NCBI GenBank assembly: GCA_038534295.1
Contig: JBCAXA010000004.1
Location: 124,001 to 188,000, forward strand
DNA from: JBCAXA01 sp038534295
GTDB lineage: Bacteria; Pseudomonadota; Gammaproteobacteria; Steroidobacterales; Woeseiaceae
DNA length: 64,000 bases
Direction of reading: 5' to 3'
The notes under the pieces: generated by a model
Seen by the model: the letters and a program-made list of their open reading frames with translations, nothing else
What the model was told of the DNA's origin: nothing
The model's database searches: none
Made by a program: the position numbers and the translations under genes
Shown here: piece by piece, positions 8,177 to 16,410 of the stretch
Layout: each line of letters opens with the position of its first letter
How positions within the stretch are numbered: position 1 is the first letter of the stretch

Positions 8177-8231
8177 ACGAGCAAGAATACGGCGCGGACG
8201 TGACAGAAAGATGCCACGTCGGTCACGAATC

Positions 8232-8257
8232 GGGACGACCGTACCCACGGCCGTCCC
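8232..8257 (-). terminator. Hairpin after yegP, terminator-like
   Basis: In the minus-strand transcript GGGACGGCCG and CGGUCGUCCC pair over ten bases with one G-U and a six-base loop, starting nine bases past the yegP stop. Only a poor U-tract follows, so termination may be partial. Confidence 0.4.
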
Positions 8258-8266
8258 AATCCGGCG

Positions 8267-8599
8267 TTAGCTCTTGTCGTCAACGACCGCTTTCGGCGCA
8301 TCTTTCGCGACGCACTTGACGCCGTTGTCGCACGCCGACTCAGTCGAATACGACTGACTGGTGCCGATAACCTGGCCGTTGCTCGCTTTCAGGTTGAAGC
8401 GGAACTTGCCACCTTTGGTTTTCGACACTTCAAAGCGGTTCTTGTCCGCGGAGTTTTTCCGAACGGACTCGATGCCGTTCTTGCAGCTCGATTTTGCTTT
8501 GTAGCCCTCGCTCGCGAGAATGTTCTCACCATTACCCGCTTTCAGACGGAAGCGAAATTCGCCTGCTTTGTCTTTGTAAATTTCGAATTTGGCAGCCAT
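8267..8599 (-). CDS. yegP: YegP-family protein with two DUF1508 repeats
   Basis: A 110-residue protein made of two DUF1508 units: FEIYKDKAGEFRFRLKAGNG with ILASEGYKAKSSCKNGIESV, then FEVSKTKGGKFRFNLKASNG with IGTSQSYSTESACDNGVKCV. Each repeat forms a small beta-beta-beta-alpha fold; YegP-type proteins are cytoplasmic and of unknown function, often stress-linked. ATG 8599 was chosen because MAAKFEIYKDK is the standard family start; the longer in-frame extension to 8671 has no family support and would enter the neighbouring gene. Confidence 0.93.
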   Translation of the reverse strand: MAAKFEIYKDKAGEFRFRLKAGNGENILASEGYKAKSSCKNGIESVRKNSADKNRFEVSKTKGGKFRFNLKASNGQVIGTSQSYSTESACDNGVKCVAKDAPKAVVDDKS

Positions 8600-8667
8600 G
8601 TCTATCTCCGATTGGACAAAAACCGCGCCGATAGTAGCACCGCTTGGCGGCGATGCAGAAATGCCCA

Positions 8668-10287
8668 TCAATACGTCGGATCGTGCATCAACGCCGCAAT
8701 GTGCCCGCGCAGATCGCTCGGCGCGTTTTCGGCAAGACCGCTTGCGAGCGCCACTTCGGCTACGGCAACCGCGATATCGAGCGACACAGCGCGGATGTCA
8801 GTCAGCGCTGGATAGACGGTGCCGTTCGCGAGCGCTTCGGCGTCGACCCGCGCAGCCAGCGCTTTGGCTGCCGCGAGGAACATCGCGTCGTTGATACCGC
8901 TGGCGTTGACGGCGACCGCGCCGAGACCAATGCCAGGAAATATGTAGACGTTGTTGCCCTGCCCCGGGACTAGCGTCCGCCCACCGTAGTTGACCGGCCC
9001 GAACGGGCTGCCGCTTGCGAAGATTGCCCGACCTTGGGTAGCCCGATACGCCTCTTCCGCGGTGCACTCAGCCCGTGACGTCGGGTTAGACAACGCGAAG
9101 ACGATCGGCCGTTCGTGCAGCGCAGCCATCAATTCCAGCACCTCACGGGTGAACAAACCCGGCGCGCCAGTAGCGCCAATGAGCGCGTGTGGCTTGATTG
9201 AGCGCAACGTCTCAATGAAGTCGGCCGGTTCATGTTCGTGCGCGTACGGCAGATTATGCGGCAGCAGATCATCACGGCCGGCGTGCAGCAGCCCGTTGAC
9301 ATCAACAAACCACAGCCGACGCCGTGCTTCCTCGTTACTCAGCCCGACGTCCTCGAGGGCCGGGACGAGCAGATCGGCGATACCGGTGGCGGCCGAGCCG
9401 GCGCCGAGAAACACGATCCGCATATCCTCGAGCGCCGTGCCGGCAAGACCCGACGCGGCCAGCACCCCCGCCGTTGCAACGGCCGCCGTACCTTGAATGT
9501 CGTCGTTAAAGCAAAGGGTTTTGTCGCGGTAGCGATTCAGCAGGCCGTAGGCGTTCGGCGTGGCAAAATCTTCGAACTGAATCAGCGCATTACCCCAGCG
9601 TTCGCGCACCGCAGCAACGAATTCGTCGACCAAATCGAGGTAGTCTTCGCCGGTGAGGCGCGGCTGATTGAGCCCCAAGTACAGTGGATCCTGGCACAAC
9701 ACCTTGTTGTCGGTGCCGACGTCGAGCATGACCGGCAGACAATCGGCCGGATCGATGCCGGCACAGGCGGCGTACAGCGCCAGCTTGCCGACCGGAATAC
9801 CCATACCGTTGGCGCCAAGATCGCCGAGGCCAAGAATGCGCTGGCCGTCGGTAATTACAATGACCTTGACGTTGTCCGATGGCCAATTCGACAGCAATTC
9901 AGCAATGCGGCCGCGGTCGTTGGCGGTCACGTAAAGACCGCGCTCCTGCCGATAGATGTGTGCAAACTCCAGGCACGCCTGACCGACAGTCGGGGTGTAA
10001 ATGAGCGGCAAAGTCTCCTCGATGTTGTCGAGGATGGTCTTCAAAAACAATCGTTCGTTGCGCGACTGCAGCGCCATTAGGAAGACGTAACGCTCGATGT
10101 CATCGCGCTTGCGGCGCAGGTTCTCCAAGACGCGCGACAGCTGGGTCCGCTGGGTACCGACCGCCGGTGGCAGCAGCCCGCGTAAGCCCAGCTCATCGCG
10201 CTCCTGCTCGGTAAAAGCAGTCGACTTGTTTAAGTGTCGATCGTGCAGCACCGCGTACCCGCGCTTGTCGGTCATTTTTGTTTCCAT
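8668..10287 (-). CDS. maeA: NAD-dependent malic enzyme
   Basis: A 539-residue enzyme converting malate and NAD to pyruvate, CO2 and NADH, linking the TCA cycle to pyruvate. Visible signatures: LPLIYTPTVGQAC (about 94-105), the malic enzyme signature ITDGQRILGLGDLG (about 145-158), the long FNDDIQGTAAV block and the NAD-binding FLGAGSAATG. The length and lack of a phosphotransacetylase domain match the SfcA/MaeA type, not MaeB. The start is ATG 10287 (METKMTDKRG); a second Met four codons later is possible. A CATAAT -10-like element lies at 10310-10315 on the minus strand. It is divergent from the ATP-grasp gene. Confidence 0.96.
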   Translation of the reverse strand: METKMTDKRGYAVLHDRHLNKSTAFTEQERDELGLRGLLPPAVGTQRTQLSRVLENLRRKRDDIERYVFLMALQSRNERLFLKTILDNIEETLPLIYTPTVGQACLEFAHIYRQERGLYVTANDRGRIAELLSNWPSDNVKVIVITDGQRILGLGDLGANGMGIPVGKLALYAACAGIDPADCLPVMLDVGTDNKVLCQDPLYLGLNQPRLTGEDYLDLVDEFVAAVRERWGNALIQFEDFATPNAYGLLNRYRDKTLCFNDDIQGTAAVATAGVLAASGLAGTALEDMRIVFLGAGSAATGIADLLVPALEDVGLSNEEARRRLWFVDVNGLLHAGRDDLLPHNLPYAHEHEPADFIETLRSIKPHALIGATGAPGLFTREVLELMAALHERPIVFALSNPTSRAECTAEEAYRATQGRAIFASGSPFGPVNYGGRTLVPGQGNNVYIFPGIGLGAVAVNASGINDAMFLAAAKALAARVDAEALANGTVYPALTDIRAVSLDIAVAVAEVALASGLAENAPSDLRGHIAALMHDPTY

Positions 10288-10349
10288 TGTGGTGGCCCCG
10301 TGTTTGAGTATTATGCCCGCCGTTCGAGCCATTCAGACCGTTTTACGCC

Positions 10350-11222
10350 ATGAATCATTACGCGCGTCGCTGTGTGTTCCTCAGCATGGACAGTCTCGAA
10401 GAACACAGCTGCGACGATGAACTCGCGATCGAGCCATTGGCACAGCTCGGCGTTGCCGTCGACACGCTGAGCTGGCGCCGCGACATTGACTGGGACAGCT
10501 ACGACTGGGTCGTGGTCCGCTCATGCTGGGACTACCAGACCGACGTGGCGGCCTTTCTCGAAACACTGGCGCGCATCGACGCGAGCGGCGCCCGGCTAGC
10601 GAATCCGCTGCGGACCATGCGCGCTAACGTCGATAAGCGCTACCTCGGCGAGCTCGAGCAAGCCGGCGTACCGATCGTCCCGACGCGCTATGGCAGTGGC
10701 CTGGACCGGAATACACTCGACAGCTTGCTCGCGAACACAGACCGCCGCAAAAGCGTTATCAAGCCGGTGGTCAGCGCCGGCTCGCACAATACCTTCGTGC
10801 TGAGCTCGGCAATGAGCGCCAGCGAAAGAGCGGCCGTTGTCGGCGCTCACAAAGCCTCGGACTGGATGCTGCAGCCGTTCGTTGACGCCGTTGTCGATGA
10901 AGGCGAGTACTCGGTGTTTCTTTTCGACGGCGTGGTGTCACACGCTATTTTGAAAACGCCGAAGGACAACGATTTTCGTGTCCAGGAAGAATTTGGTGGT
11001 CACATACGCGAGGTAACCCCGACGCCGGCATTACTCGACGCCGCCACGCACGCCTATCGCGCCCTCGGCGAGCGTCTTCTGTACGCGCGGATCGATCTGG
11101 TCGAGGTAGACGGACGCTATTGCCTGATGGAAGCGGAGTTAATCGAGCCGTCGCTGTACCTCCGCTACAGCGATATCGCGGCAGATCGCTTCGCAAAGGC
11201 CTGCGTGTCGTGGTTTGGCTAA
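10350..11222 (+). CDS. ATP-grasp domain protein
   Basis: A 290-residue cytoplasmic protein with a RimK/glutathione-synthetase-like ATP-grasp layout: an N-terminal pre-ATP-grasp lobe (WVVVRSCWDYQ at about residues 50-60), a central lobe with KPVVSAGSHNTF, LQPFVDAVVDEGEYSVFLFDG, and a C-terminal YARIDLVEVDGRYCLMEAELIEPSLYL with the Mg-binding Glu-x-Glu-x-x-Glu pattern. Enzymes of this type ligate a carboxylate to an amine using ATP; close relatives include proteins in D-cycloserine-like pathways and uncharacterised single genes. The substrate is unknown. The stop overlaps the stop region of the convergent HDOD gene by four bases. Confidence 0.88.
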   Translation: MNHYARRCVFLSMDSLEEHSCDDELAIEPLAQLGVAVDTLSWRRDIDWDSYDWVVVRSCWDYQTDVAAFLETLARIDASGARLANPLRTMRANVDKRYLGELEQAGVPIVPTRYGSGLDRNTLDSLLANTDRRKSVIKPVVSAGSHNTFVLSSAMSASERAAVVGAHKASDWMLQPFVDAVVDEGEYSVFLFDGVVSHAILKTPKDNDFRVQEEFGGHIREVTPTPALLDAATHAYRALGERLLYARIDLVEVDGRYCLMEAELIEPSLYLRYSDIAADRFAKACVSWFG

Positions 11223-12439
11223 TCGCCGCGATAGCGCGCTAGTTCAAACCGCCATTTGCCGACCCGCTGCTGGCCGAAATAGCTGTCCAGCTCGTCGTCA
11301 TCGGGGGTGCGATTGAGCGAGTAACTGGCGGTGCCGCCATCTTCCTGCGCGAGCAGCGCGTTGGCGGCGAAGACAGCGCTGACGACGGGGTCTTCGTGCC
11401 GAGAAGCCGCCGCAATGTTGTGATGCAGCGCGGTCGCCTCGACGGTACGTTCGCTAACCCCCCAATACGCCAGCAAACAAGCACCGATTTCGCTGTGCGT
11501 TGCGCCCAATTCGCGTCGCTCGAGTTCACAGACCTCGATACCGTCGTGAACGCTGGCTTTGTCGATGATCCGATGCGCATCGGGAATTCGAGTCAAGATC
11601 GCAAGCTGACCGATGTCGTGCAGCAACCCCGCTTGAGCCACTTCGGCGCGGTCAGCTCGAGAGATCGAGCGCTCGCAGCTGGCTATCGCTATCGCCAACT
11701 GAGACACATTGCTGGCATGCATCCACAGCGTTTCGAGACGCCGCGCGGAGCGGCCGTCAGTGAGCGCACCGAATAAGCTCGTCGCGGTAACCAGCGCCGA
11801 CAGCATCTCCAGCCCCAACACGCTGATCGCATGCTGAATCGACGTAACGGTGCTGTTGAGCCCAAAATGCGCCGAATTGGCAAGCCCGAGGATCCGCGCC
11901 GACAACGCGATGTCGTGCTCGACGATATCCGCCAATTCGGCGAACTCGACCGACTCACACTGACTGGCGCGCACGAACTCGTGGTAGACGTGCGGCAGTG
12001 ACGGCAACGACTCGAGGCCCGACAATGCCATCTCGCTGTTGGCCCGCAGCAATACCTCGCGCAGTCGGAAACACCGCTGCAGCGTAGGAATCAACGCAGT
12101 CCGCGCCCGCGACTCCGGCATGACCTGATGCACGTAATCGAAGACGCGCGCACAAACAACGGTGTCGTCAGGATGGATGAACACGCGCAGGCACTGCGGG
12201 TTAGCCTGTCGCAGCCGTTGGGACGCGTTTACGACCGCGTCAATGTCTTCGAGCATGCCGAACAAAGCCGCATCAACGCTGGCAACGCTGTCGACCGCGT
12301 CGAGGCGATCGACTTGCTCGATGTCAATTGCATGACGGTCGAGCAAGGTCCTTAAATCGTTGGCGAAATCGTCGGCGCCGACGACGACGATGCGTCGCTC
12401 GGTCTTAGGGTGCGCCTCGGCGATAGCAACTGGCTGCAT
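11219..12439 (-). CDS. HDOD-domain signalling protein with receiver-like N-terminus
   Basis: A 406-residue protein. Residues about 15-130 (RRIVVVGADDFANDL onward) look like a receiver fold without a convincing phospho-aspartate context; residues about 160-370 are an HDOD domain with ILGLANSAHFGL, IQHAISVLGLEML and LLHDIGQLAIL. HDOD proteins are regulatory relatives of HD phosphohydrolases and usually act in motility, c-di-GMP or cell-cycle signalling by protein contact. ATG 12439 (MQPVAIAEAH) is preferred over a 45-residue longer in-frame extension rich in Arg/Leu that looks like translated intergenic DNA. Single gene, convergent with the ATP-grasp gene and divergent from the SDR. Confidence 0.88.
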   Translation of the reverse strand: MQPVAIAEAHPKTERRIVVVGADDFANDLRTLLDRHAIDIEQVDRLDAVDSVASVDAALFGMLEDIDAVVNASQRLRQANPQCLRVFIHPDDTVVCARVFDYVHQVMPESRARTALIPTLQRCFRLREVLLRANSEMALSGLESLPSLPHVYHEFVRASQCESVEFAELADIVEHDIALSARILGLANSAHFGLNSTVTSIQHAISVLGLEMLSALVTATSLFGALTDGRSARRLETLWMHASNVSQLAIAIASCERSISRADRAEVAQAGLLHDIGQLAILTRIPDAHRIIDKASVHDGIEVCELERRELGATHSEIGACLLAYWGVSERTVEATALHHNIAAASRHEDPVVSAVFAANALLAQEDGGTASYSLNRTPDDDELDSYFGQQRVGKWRFELARYRGD

Positions 12440-12516
12440 GCGGGTTGACCCGGTATTGGTTATCGTTGTCTGTAACGGCAGAAGCCAGAAAATCTTGAGA
12501 GGCCTTAGGCGAGCTG

Positions 12517-13305
12517 ATGGCGGATAAATCGACGGGCAAGCAGAAAGACATAACCGTGCTCGTAACGGGCGCATCGAGCGGTATTGGCCAGGCGATTGCG
12601 GGTCGTTTGCTCGATGAGGGCTACCGCGTCATCGTCATGGCTCGGCGCGAGTCGCGGCTCGCTGACTTTGTGGCAGCGCTCGGGCCTGCGGCCCGCTGCG
12701 CCATGGCCGTCGCCGATGTTACCGACCGACCCGGCACGCACGCGGCACTGGCAGCGTTGCCGGAACCGTTTCGCGCCATCGACGTGCTGGTCAACAATGC
12801 GGGCCTCGCGCTGGGTTTGGACCGCGCCGCCGAGGCCGATTTCACCGACTGGGAGACGATGATCAATGTCAACTGTACGGCATTGGCCTGGCTTACACGG
12901 GAACTGCTGCCGGCGATGGTCGAACGGCGCCGCGGCCACGTCGTCAATATTGGCTCCACAGCCGCGCTCTATCCGTATCGTGGTGGCAACGCCTACGGTG
13001 CAACAAAAGCCTTCGTCGCCCAGTTCTCGCTAAATCTTCGTGCGGATCTATTGGGTACCCCGATCCGCACGACTCTGATAGAACCCGGGTTGGTTGGTGG
13101 CAGTGAGTTCTCTGACGTGCGCTTCCACGGCGACGCGGACAGCGCCAAGGCGGTTTACGCAGGGACCGAACCGCTGACGCCCGCCGATGTGGCTGACGCG
13201 GTCGCGTGGGCGCTTAACCAACCAGCGCACGTCAATGTGAACCGGATCGAATTGATGCCGGTTTGCCAGGCGGCCGACCAGATCGGCCTGGCCCGCCAAA
13301 GCTGA
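12517..13305 (+). CDS. SDR-family oxidoreductase, YdfG-like
   Basis: A 262-residue classical short-chain dehydrogenase: NADP site TGASSGIGQA, NNAG, the serine in NIGSTAA and the YGATK catalytic pair. Blocks such as DWETMI, NIGSTA, GGNAYGATKAFV, FSLNLR and EPGLVGG-EFS match YdfG, the NADP-dependent 3-hydroxy acid dehydrogenase that also reduces malonic semialdehyde. Cytoplasmic, tetrameric in the family. It is the first gene of a plus-strand run; the sensor kinase gene begins about 97 bases later. ATG 12517 chosen; the nucleotide-binding fold begins about 10 residues in. Confidence 0.92.
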   Translation: MADKSTGKQKDITVLVTGASSGIGQAIAGRLLDEGYRVIVMARRESRLADFVAALGPAARCAMAVADVTDRPGTHAALAALPEPFRAIDVLVNNAGLALGLDRAAEADFTDWETMINVNCTALAWLTRELLPAMVERRRGHVVNIGSTAALYPYRGGNAYGATKAFVAQFSLNLRADLLGTPIRTTLIEPGLVGGSEFSDVRFHGDADSAKAVYAGTEPLTPADVADAVAWALNQPAHVNVNRIELMPVCQAADQIGLARQS

Positions 13306-13401
13306 TTGCGACCAAGCGTTGCTGCAACGCCACCAGCGCCGGCGGAGGCGCTGTTTGCACTTGCTAAACTGGCCGTTGGTACGTCTTCGTCTTTCGCCCG
13401 C

Positions 13402-14463
13402 ATGACCCTGGCCACACTGCTCGCCGATCGCAATCGATTGTTCTGGTTTCTACAGTTGTGCGGCTGGGGCGGCTACATCGCCGCGAACTCGGTCAGCATG
13501 TTTGTCGGCGAGAAACGCAACTGGTTCGACCTCATACTGCTTGCCGGCGCGATGGGTCTCGCGATGTCGGTGATCTTGCGCTATGTCTATCGCGCGTTAT
13601 GGGACAAAGCACCAGCGCTGCGGCTAATCGGCAGCCTCACGATTTGCTTCTTGCTGGCGCTGATTTGGCGCATATGCATCAACGTCTTATTCGTTGAATG
13701 GGAGTACACGGACTGGAAACCGCAGCACTGGATCGAATACTCGTATGCCGTGCTGACGTCATTCTGGCTGCTCGCATGCTGGTCGGCGCTGTACTACGGC
13801 ATCAAGTACTACCAGCAATATGAAGATCAGATGCGCAAAACGCTGGCCGCCACGGCCGCGGCCCACCAGGCACAGCTAAAAATGCTGCGCTATCAGCTCA
13901 ACCCGCACTTTTTGTTCAACACGCTGAACGCGATATCGACGCTGATTCTGGACCGCTCCAACGAAACTGCCAATTCGACCGTGACCAGGCTCAGCGACTT
14001 CCTGCGCTACACGCTCGATAACGACCCGAATAGCCGGGTCACGTTACGTAAAGAACTCGAGTCCATCGACCTCTATTTGGACATTGAAAAGGTCCGATTT
14101 CAGGACCGGCTGGTGCTCGAGCGTGAAATCGAATCCGCCGCGCTCGATGCGCTGGTGCCGAGTCTGATTTTGCAACCTTTGGTTGAAAACGCGATCAAAT
14201 ACGCCATCGCGCCGTCGGAAGACGGCGGCACGATTCGGATCGGCGCGAAGATCCACGGGGCAACGCTGTCGATTTCGGTGGCGGACAACGGGCCAGGGAT
14301 GGCGGTTACGGGAGACAGACGCATGGGATCGTGTGGTGTCGGTTTGCGAAACATTCGCGAGCGCCTGCAGCAGCTCTATGAAGACAATCAGGCATTGACG
14401 CTGGGTGCCAATCACCCGCGCGGCCTGATTGCCACGATCAACATGCCGTTTGAAATGCAGTGA
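13402..14463 (+). CDS. LytS/YehU-type sensor histidine kinase
   Basis: A 353-residue membrane kinase with four hydrophobic helices in residues about 12-135 and a His_kinase (LytS) domain with LRYQLNPHFLFNTLN, phospho-acceptor His169, followed by a HATPase domain (LVENAIKYAI, VADNGPGM, GVGLRNIRERL). Such short-membrane-domain kinases pair with LytTR regulators, exactly the arrangement here: the regulator start overlaps or abuts the kinase stop. ATG 13402 is chosen because the membrane domain starts there; an upstream TTG-initiated extension (from 13306) reads as low-complexity Ala/Pro and abuts the SDR stop. Confidence 0.93.
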   Translation: MTLATLLADRNRLFWFLQLCGWGGYIAANSVSMFVGEKRNWFDLILLAGAMGLAMSVILRYVYRALWDKAPALRLIGSLTICFLLALIWRICINVLFVEWEYTDWKPQHWIEYSYAVLTSFWLLACWSALYYGIKYYQQYEDQMRKTLAATAAAHQAQLKMLRYQLNPHFLFNTLNAISTLILDRSNETANSTVTRLSDFLRYTLDNDPNSRVTLRKELESIDLYLDIEKVRFQDRLVLEREIESAALDALVPSLILQPLVENAIKYAIAPSEDGGTIRIGAKIHGATLSISVADNGPGMAVTGDRRMGSCGVGLRNIRERLQQLYEDNQALTLGANHPRGLIATINMPFEMQ

Positions 14464-14468
14464 GCGCG

Positions 14469-15269
14469 ATGCAAGCAATAATTGTCGATGATGAACTGCT
14501 GGCCCGCCGTGGGCTGGAAATTAGACTCGAGAACCAACCGGACATCGATGTCGTCGCAAGCTGCCGTAACGGCCGCGAAGCACTGCAGTCGATCGATAGG
14601 TTGGCGCCCGATGTCATTTTCCTGGACATCCAAATGCCAGGCATGGACGGTTTCGACGTCATGTCGGCACTCGTCGGGCCGAACATCCCGCATGTTGTTT
14701 TTGTCACGGCGTTCGATCATTTCGCCGTGCAGGCCTTCGAGTCGAACGCCGTTGACTATTTGCTGAAACCGATCAGCGAAGACCGACTGTCGGCGGCGCT
14801 CGAGAAGGTCCGCCAAGCGCGTTCCGCCGTCCAGGCCGAGGGGCAACGCGACCGCCTGCTCGAGATTATCGCGGCACTGCGCGGCAAGCCGGTCAGCCTC
14901 GACGAGGCGCTCGCCGATAACGGCGACGGACCCAGTTACTCGAGTCGCCTAGCGATTCGCGACGGCCGGCAGACGACCTGTGTCGACGTGGCCGATATCG
15001 AATGGATCGACGCTGCGCGCGATTACATGTGCATCCACGCCAACGGCAAGACGCACGTTCTACGCGGCACGATGAAAAACCTCGAAGAGAAGCTCGACCC
15101 GGGCCGATTCGTTCGCATCCATCGTTCGACTATCGTCAATCGCGATCGCGTCGTTGCATTGAAACCGCACCGTAACGGTGAGTGTTTCGTCAGCCTCGAC
15201 TGCGGCCGGGAATTCAAGCTGAGCCGCAAATACAAGCAGAGCGTCGAGCGGATCGCCGAACGCCTCTAG
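14469..15269 (+). CDS. LytTR-family response regulator
   Basis: A 266-residue two-domain regulator. The receiver has acidic residues in IIVDDE, phospho-acceptor Asp53 in VIFLDIQMPGMDG and Lys in YLLKPI. The C-terminal LytTR DNA-binding domain runs from about residue 170 (VADIEWIDAARDYMCIH to RFVRIHRSTIVNRDRV and ELKLSRKY-like end). It is phosphorylated by the kinase encoded just upstream; ATG 14469 is five bases after the kinase stop (GTG 14460 overlapping the stop is an alternative). Target genes unknown; the hydrolase and ABC genes that follow are candidates. Confidence 0.94.
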   Translation: MQAIIVDDELLARRGLEIRLENQPDIDVVASCRNGREALQSIDRLAPDVIFLDIQMPGMDGFDVMSALVGPNIPHVVFVTAFDHFAVQAFESNAVDYLLKPISEDRLSAALEKVRQARSAVQAEGQRDRLLEIIAALRGKPVSLDEALADNGDGPSYSSRLAIRDGRQTTCVDVADIEWIDAARDYMCIHANGKTHVLRGTMKNLEEKLDPGRFVRIHRSTIVNRDRVVALKPHRNGECFVSLDCGREFKLSRKYKQSVERIAERL

Positions 15270-15307
15270 GTCGGCTCAGCCGAATCGGCGCGGCAAAGCT
15301 TGCACAA

Positions 15308-15346
15308 GTGCGCGAGCGCATTGCTTTTCCGGCGGTGCTCGCGCAC
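15308..15346. repeat. Perfect 10-base inverted repeat after the LytTR gene
   Basis: GTGCGCGAGC at 15308-15317 and GCTCGCGCAC at 15337-15346 are exact reverse complements, 19 bases apart, between the response regulator and the hydrolase gene. It may be a hairpin terminator without T-run or a protein-binding site. Confidence 0.5.
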
Positions 15347-15396
15347 GCTAACGCCAGTTTTATGGTTCGAAACGAGTTCCGTCCGGGGGTAAGCGC

Positions 15397-16410
15397 GTGC
15401 GTGTTATCGCAGCCGCAGTCACGTTCTTTGTTGTCGTTGGTGCTGTGATCGCGATCGGACCGCGGGTCCAGCTGGACCTCGACGACGTTCCGGCCGCGCC
15501 GGCGCCGCCCGCCGAACTGGATGGGATCACGGCATGGCTTGCCGACGCCGAATCCAAATTCGATGACATAACGCCAGGCGCCGAAAAACACGTCGCTTTT
15601 GCGACACCGTCAGCGCCGGCAAAAACCCCGCTCGCCATTGTGTATCTGCATGGGTTCTCAGCGACCCGCCAGGAAACGCATCCGCTGACGGAACGGATTG
15701 CTGCCACGTTGAACGCGAACGTGTATTACACGCGGCTGGCCGGACACGGCCGCGGCAGCGCGCCGTTGAGCGCCGTCAATGCACGTGAGTGGTTGGCCGA
15801 TACCCGCGAGGCCTTGGCGATCGGCCAACTGCTTGGCGAGCGTGTTGTGGTTATCGGCGTGTCGACCGGCGCAACGCTCGCCACTTGGTTGGCCTTGGAT
15901 GCCGAGTCCGACGAACTGTCCGCGCTTGTCCTCGTCTCGCCCAACTATGGATTGACGAGCCGTTCGGCGGACGTCCTGACGATGCCGTGGGGTCTCAATA
16001 TTGCGCGCGCGATCGCCGGCAACACACGCAGTTTCGAAGCCATCAACGAAGCACATGGCCGATACTGGACCAGCAGTTATGAGATTCGTGCGGCGGCCGA
16101 AATGATGGCGCTGGTGACCGCGGTCAACGCTGCACCGCTCGAGAAAATTACCGTACCAACGTTGTTGGTGCGTTCGGATCGAGACGTCGTTATCGACATG
16201 GCGAAAGCCGACCAGACCGTCGAGCGTTTTTCGAGCGCGACACGCGGCACCGTAGTCGTCACAGAGTCCACCGATCCGTGGGGCCACGTGATCGCCGGTG
16301 ACATCATGTCGCCGGAGTCCACGGACGTTATCGCAACAGCGGTCATCGATTTTGTGCGTCGACTGAGCGTCGCGTCTGTCGAGATCAGCGCCAGTACCGA
16401 AGCCGAGTGA
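15397..16410 (+). CDS. Membrane-anchored alpha/beta hydrolase
   Basis: A 337-residue protein with one N-terminal hydrophobic segment (about residues 1-22, uncleaved anchor or signal) and an alpha/beta-hydrolase fold: oxyanion region YLHGFSATRQE, nucleophile elbow GVSTG (family Gly-x-Ser-x-Gly), acid DRDVVID and a late histidine in DPWGHVI. It resembles carboxylesterases and monoglyceride or lysophospholipid lipases. GTG 15397 is used; the ABC exporter gene overlaps its end by four bases (GTGA), so translation is coupled and a lipid or hydrophobic-substrate role shared with the transporter is plausible. Confidence 0.9.
   Translation: MRVIAAAVTFFVVVGAVIAIGPRVQLDLDDVPAAPAPPAELDGITAWLADAESKFDDITPGAEKHVAFATPSAPAKTPLAIVYLHGFSATRQETHPLTERIAATLNANVYYTRLAGHGRGSAPLSAVNAREWLADTREALAIGQLLGERVVVIGVSTGATLATWLALDAESDELSALVLVSPNYGLTSRSADVLTMPWGLNIARAIAGNTRSFEAINEAHGRYWTSSYEIRAAAEMMALVTAVNAAPLEKITVPTLLVRSDRDVVIDMAKADQTVERFSSATRGTVVVTESTDPWGHVIAGDIMSPESTDVIATAVIDFVRRLSVASVEISASTEAE

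Noticed and set aside
9232..10080. Plus-strand open frame of 282 codons inside the malic enzyme gene
   Set aside because: Antisense shadow of a strongly supported enzyme, without ribosome site or domain.
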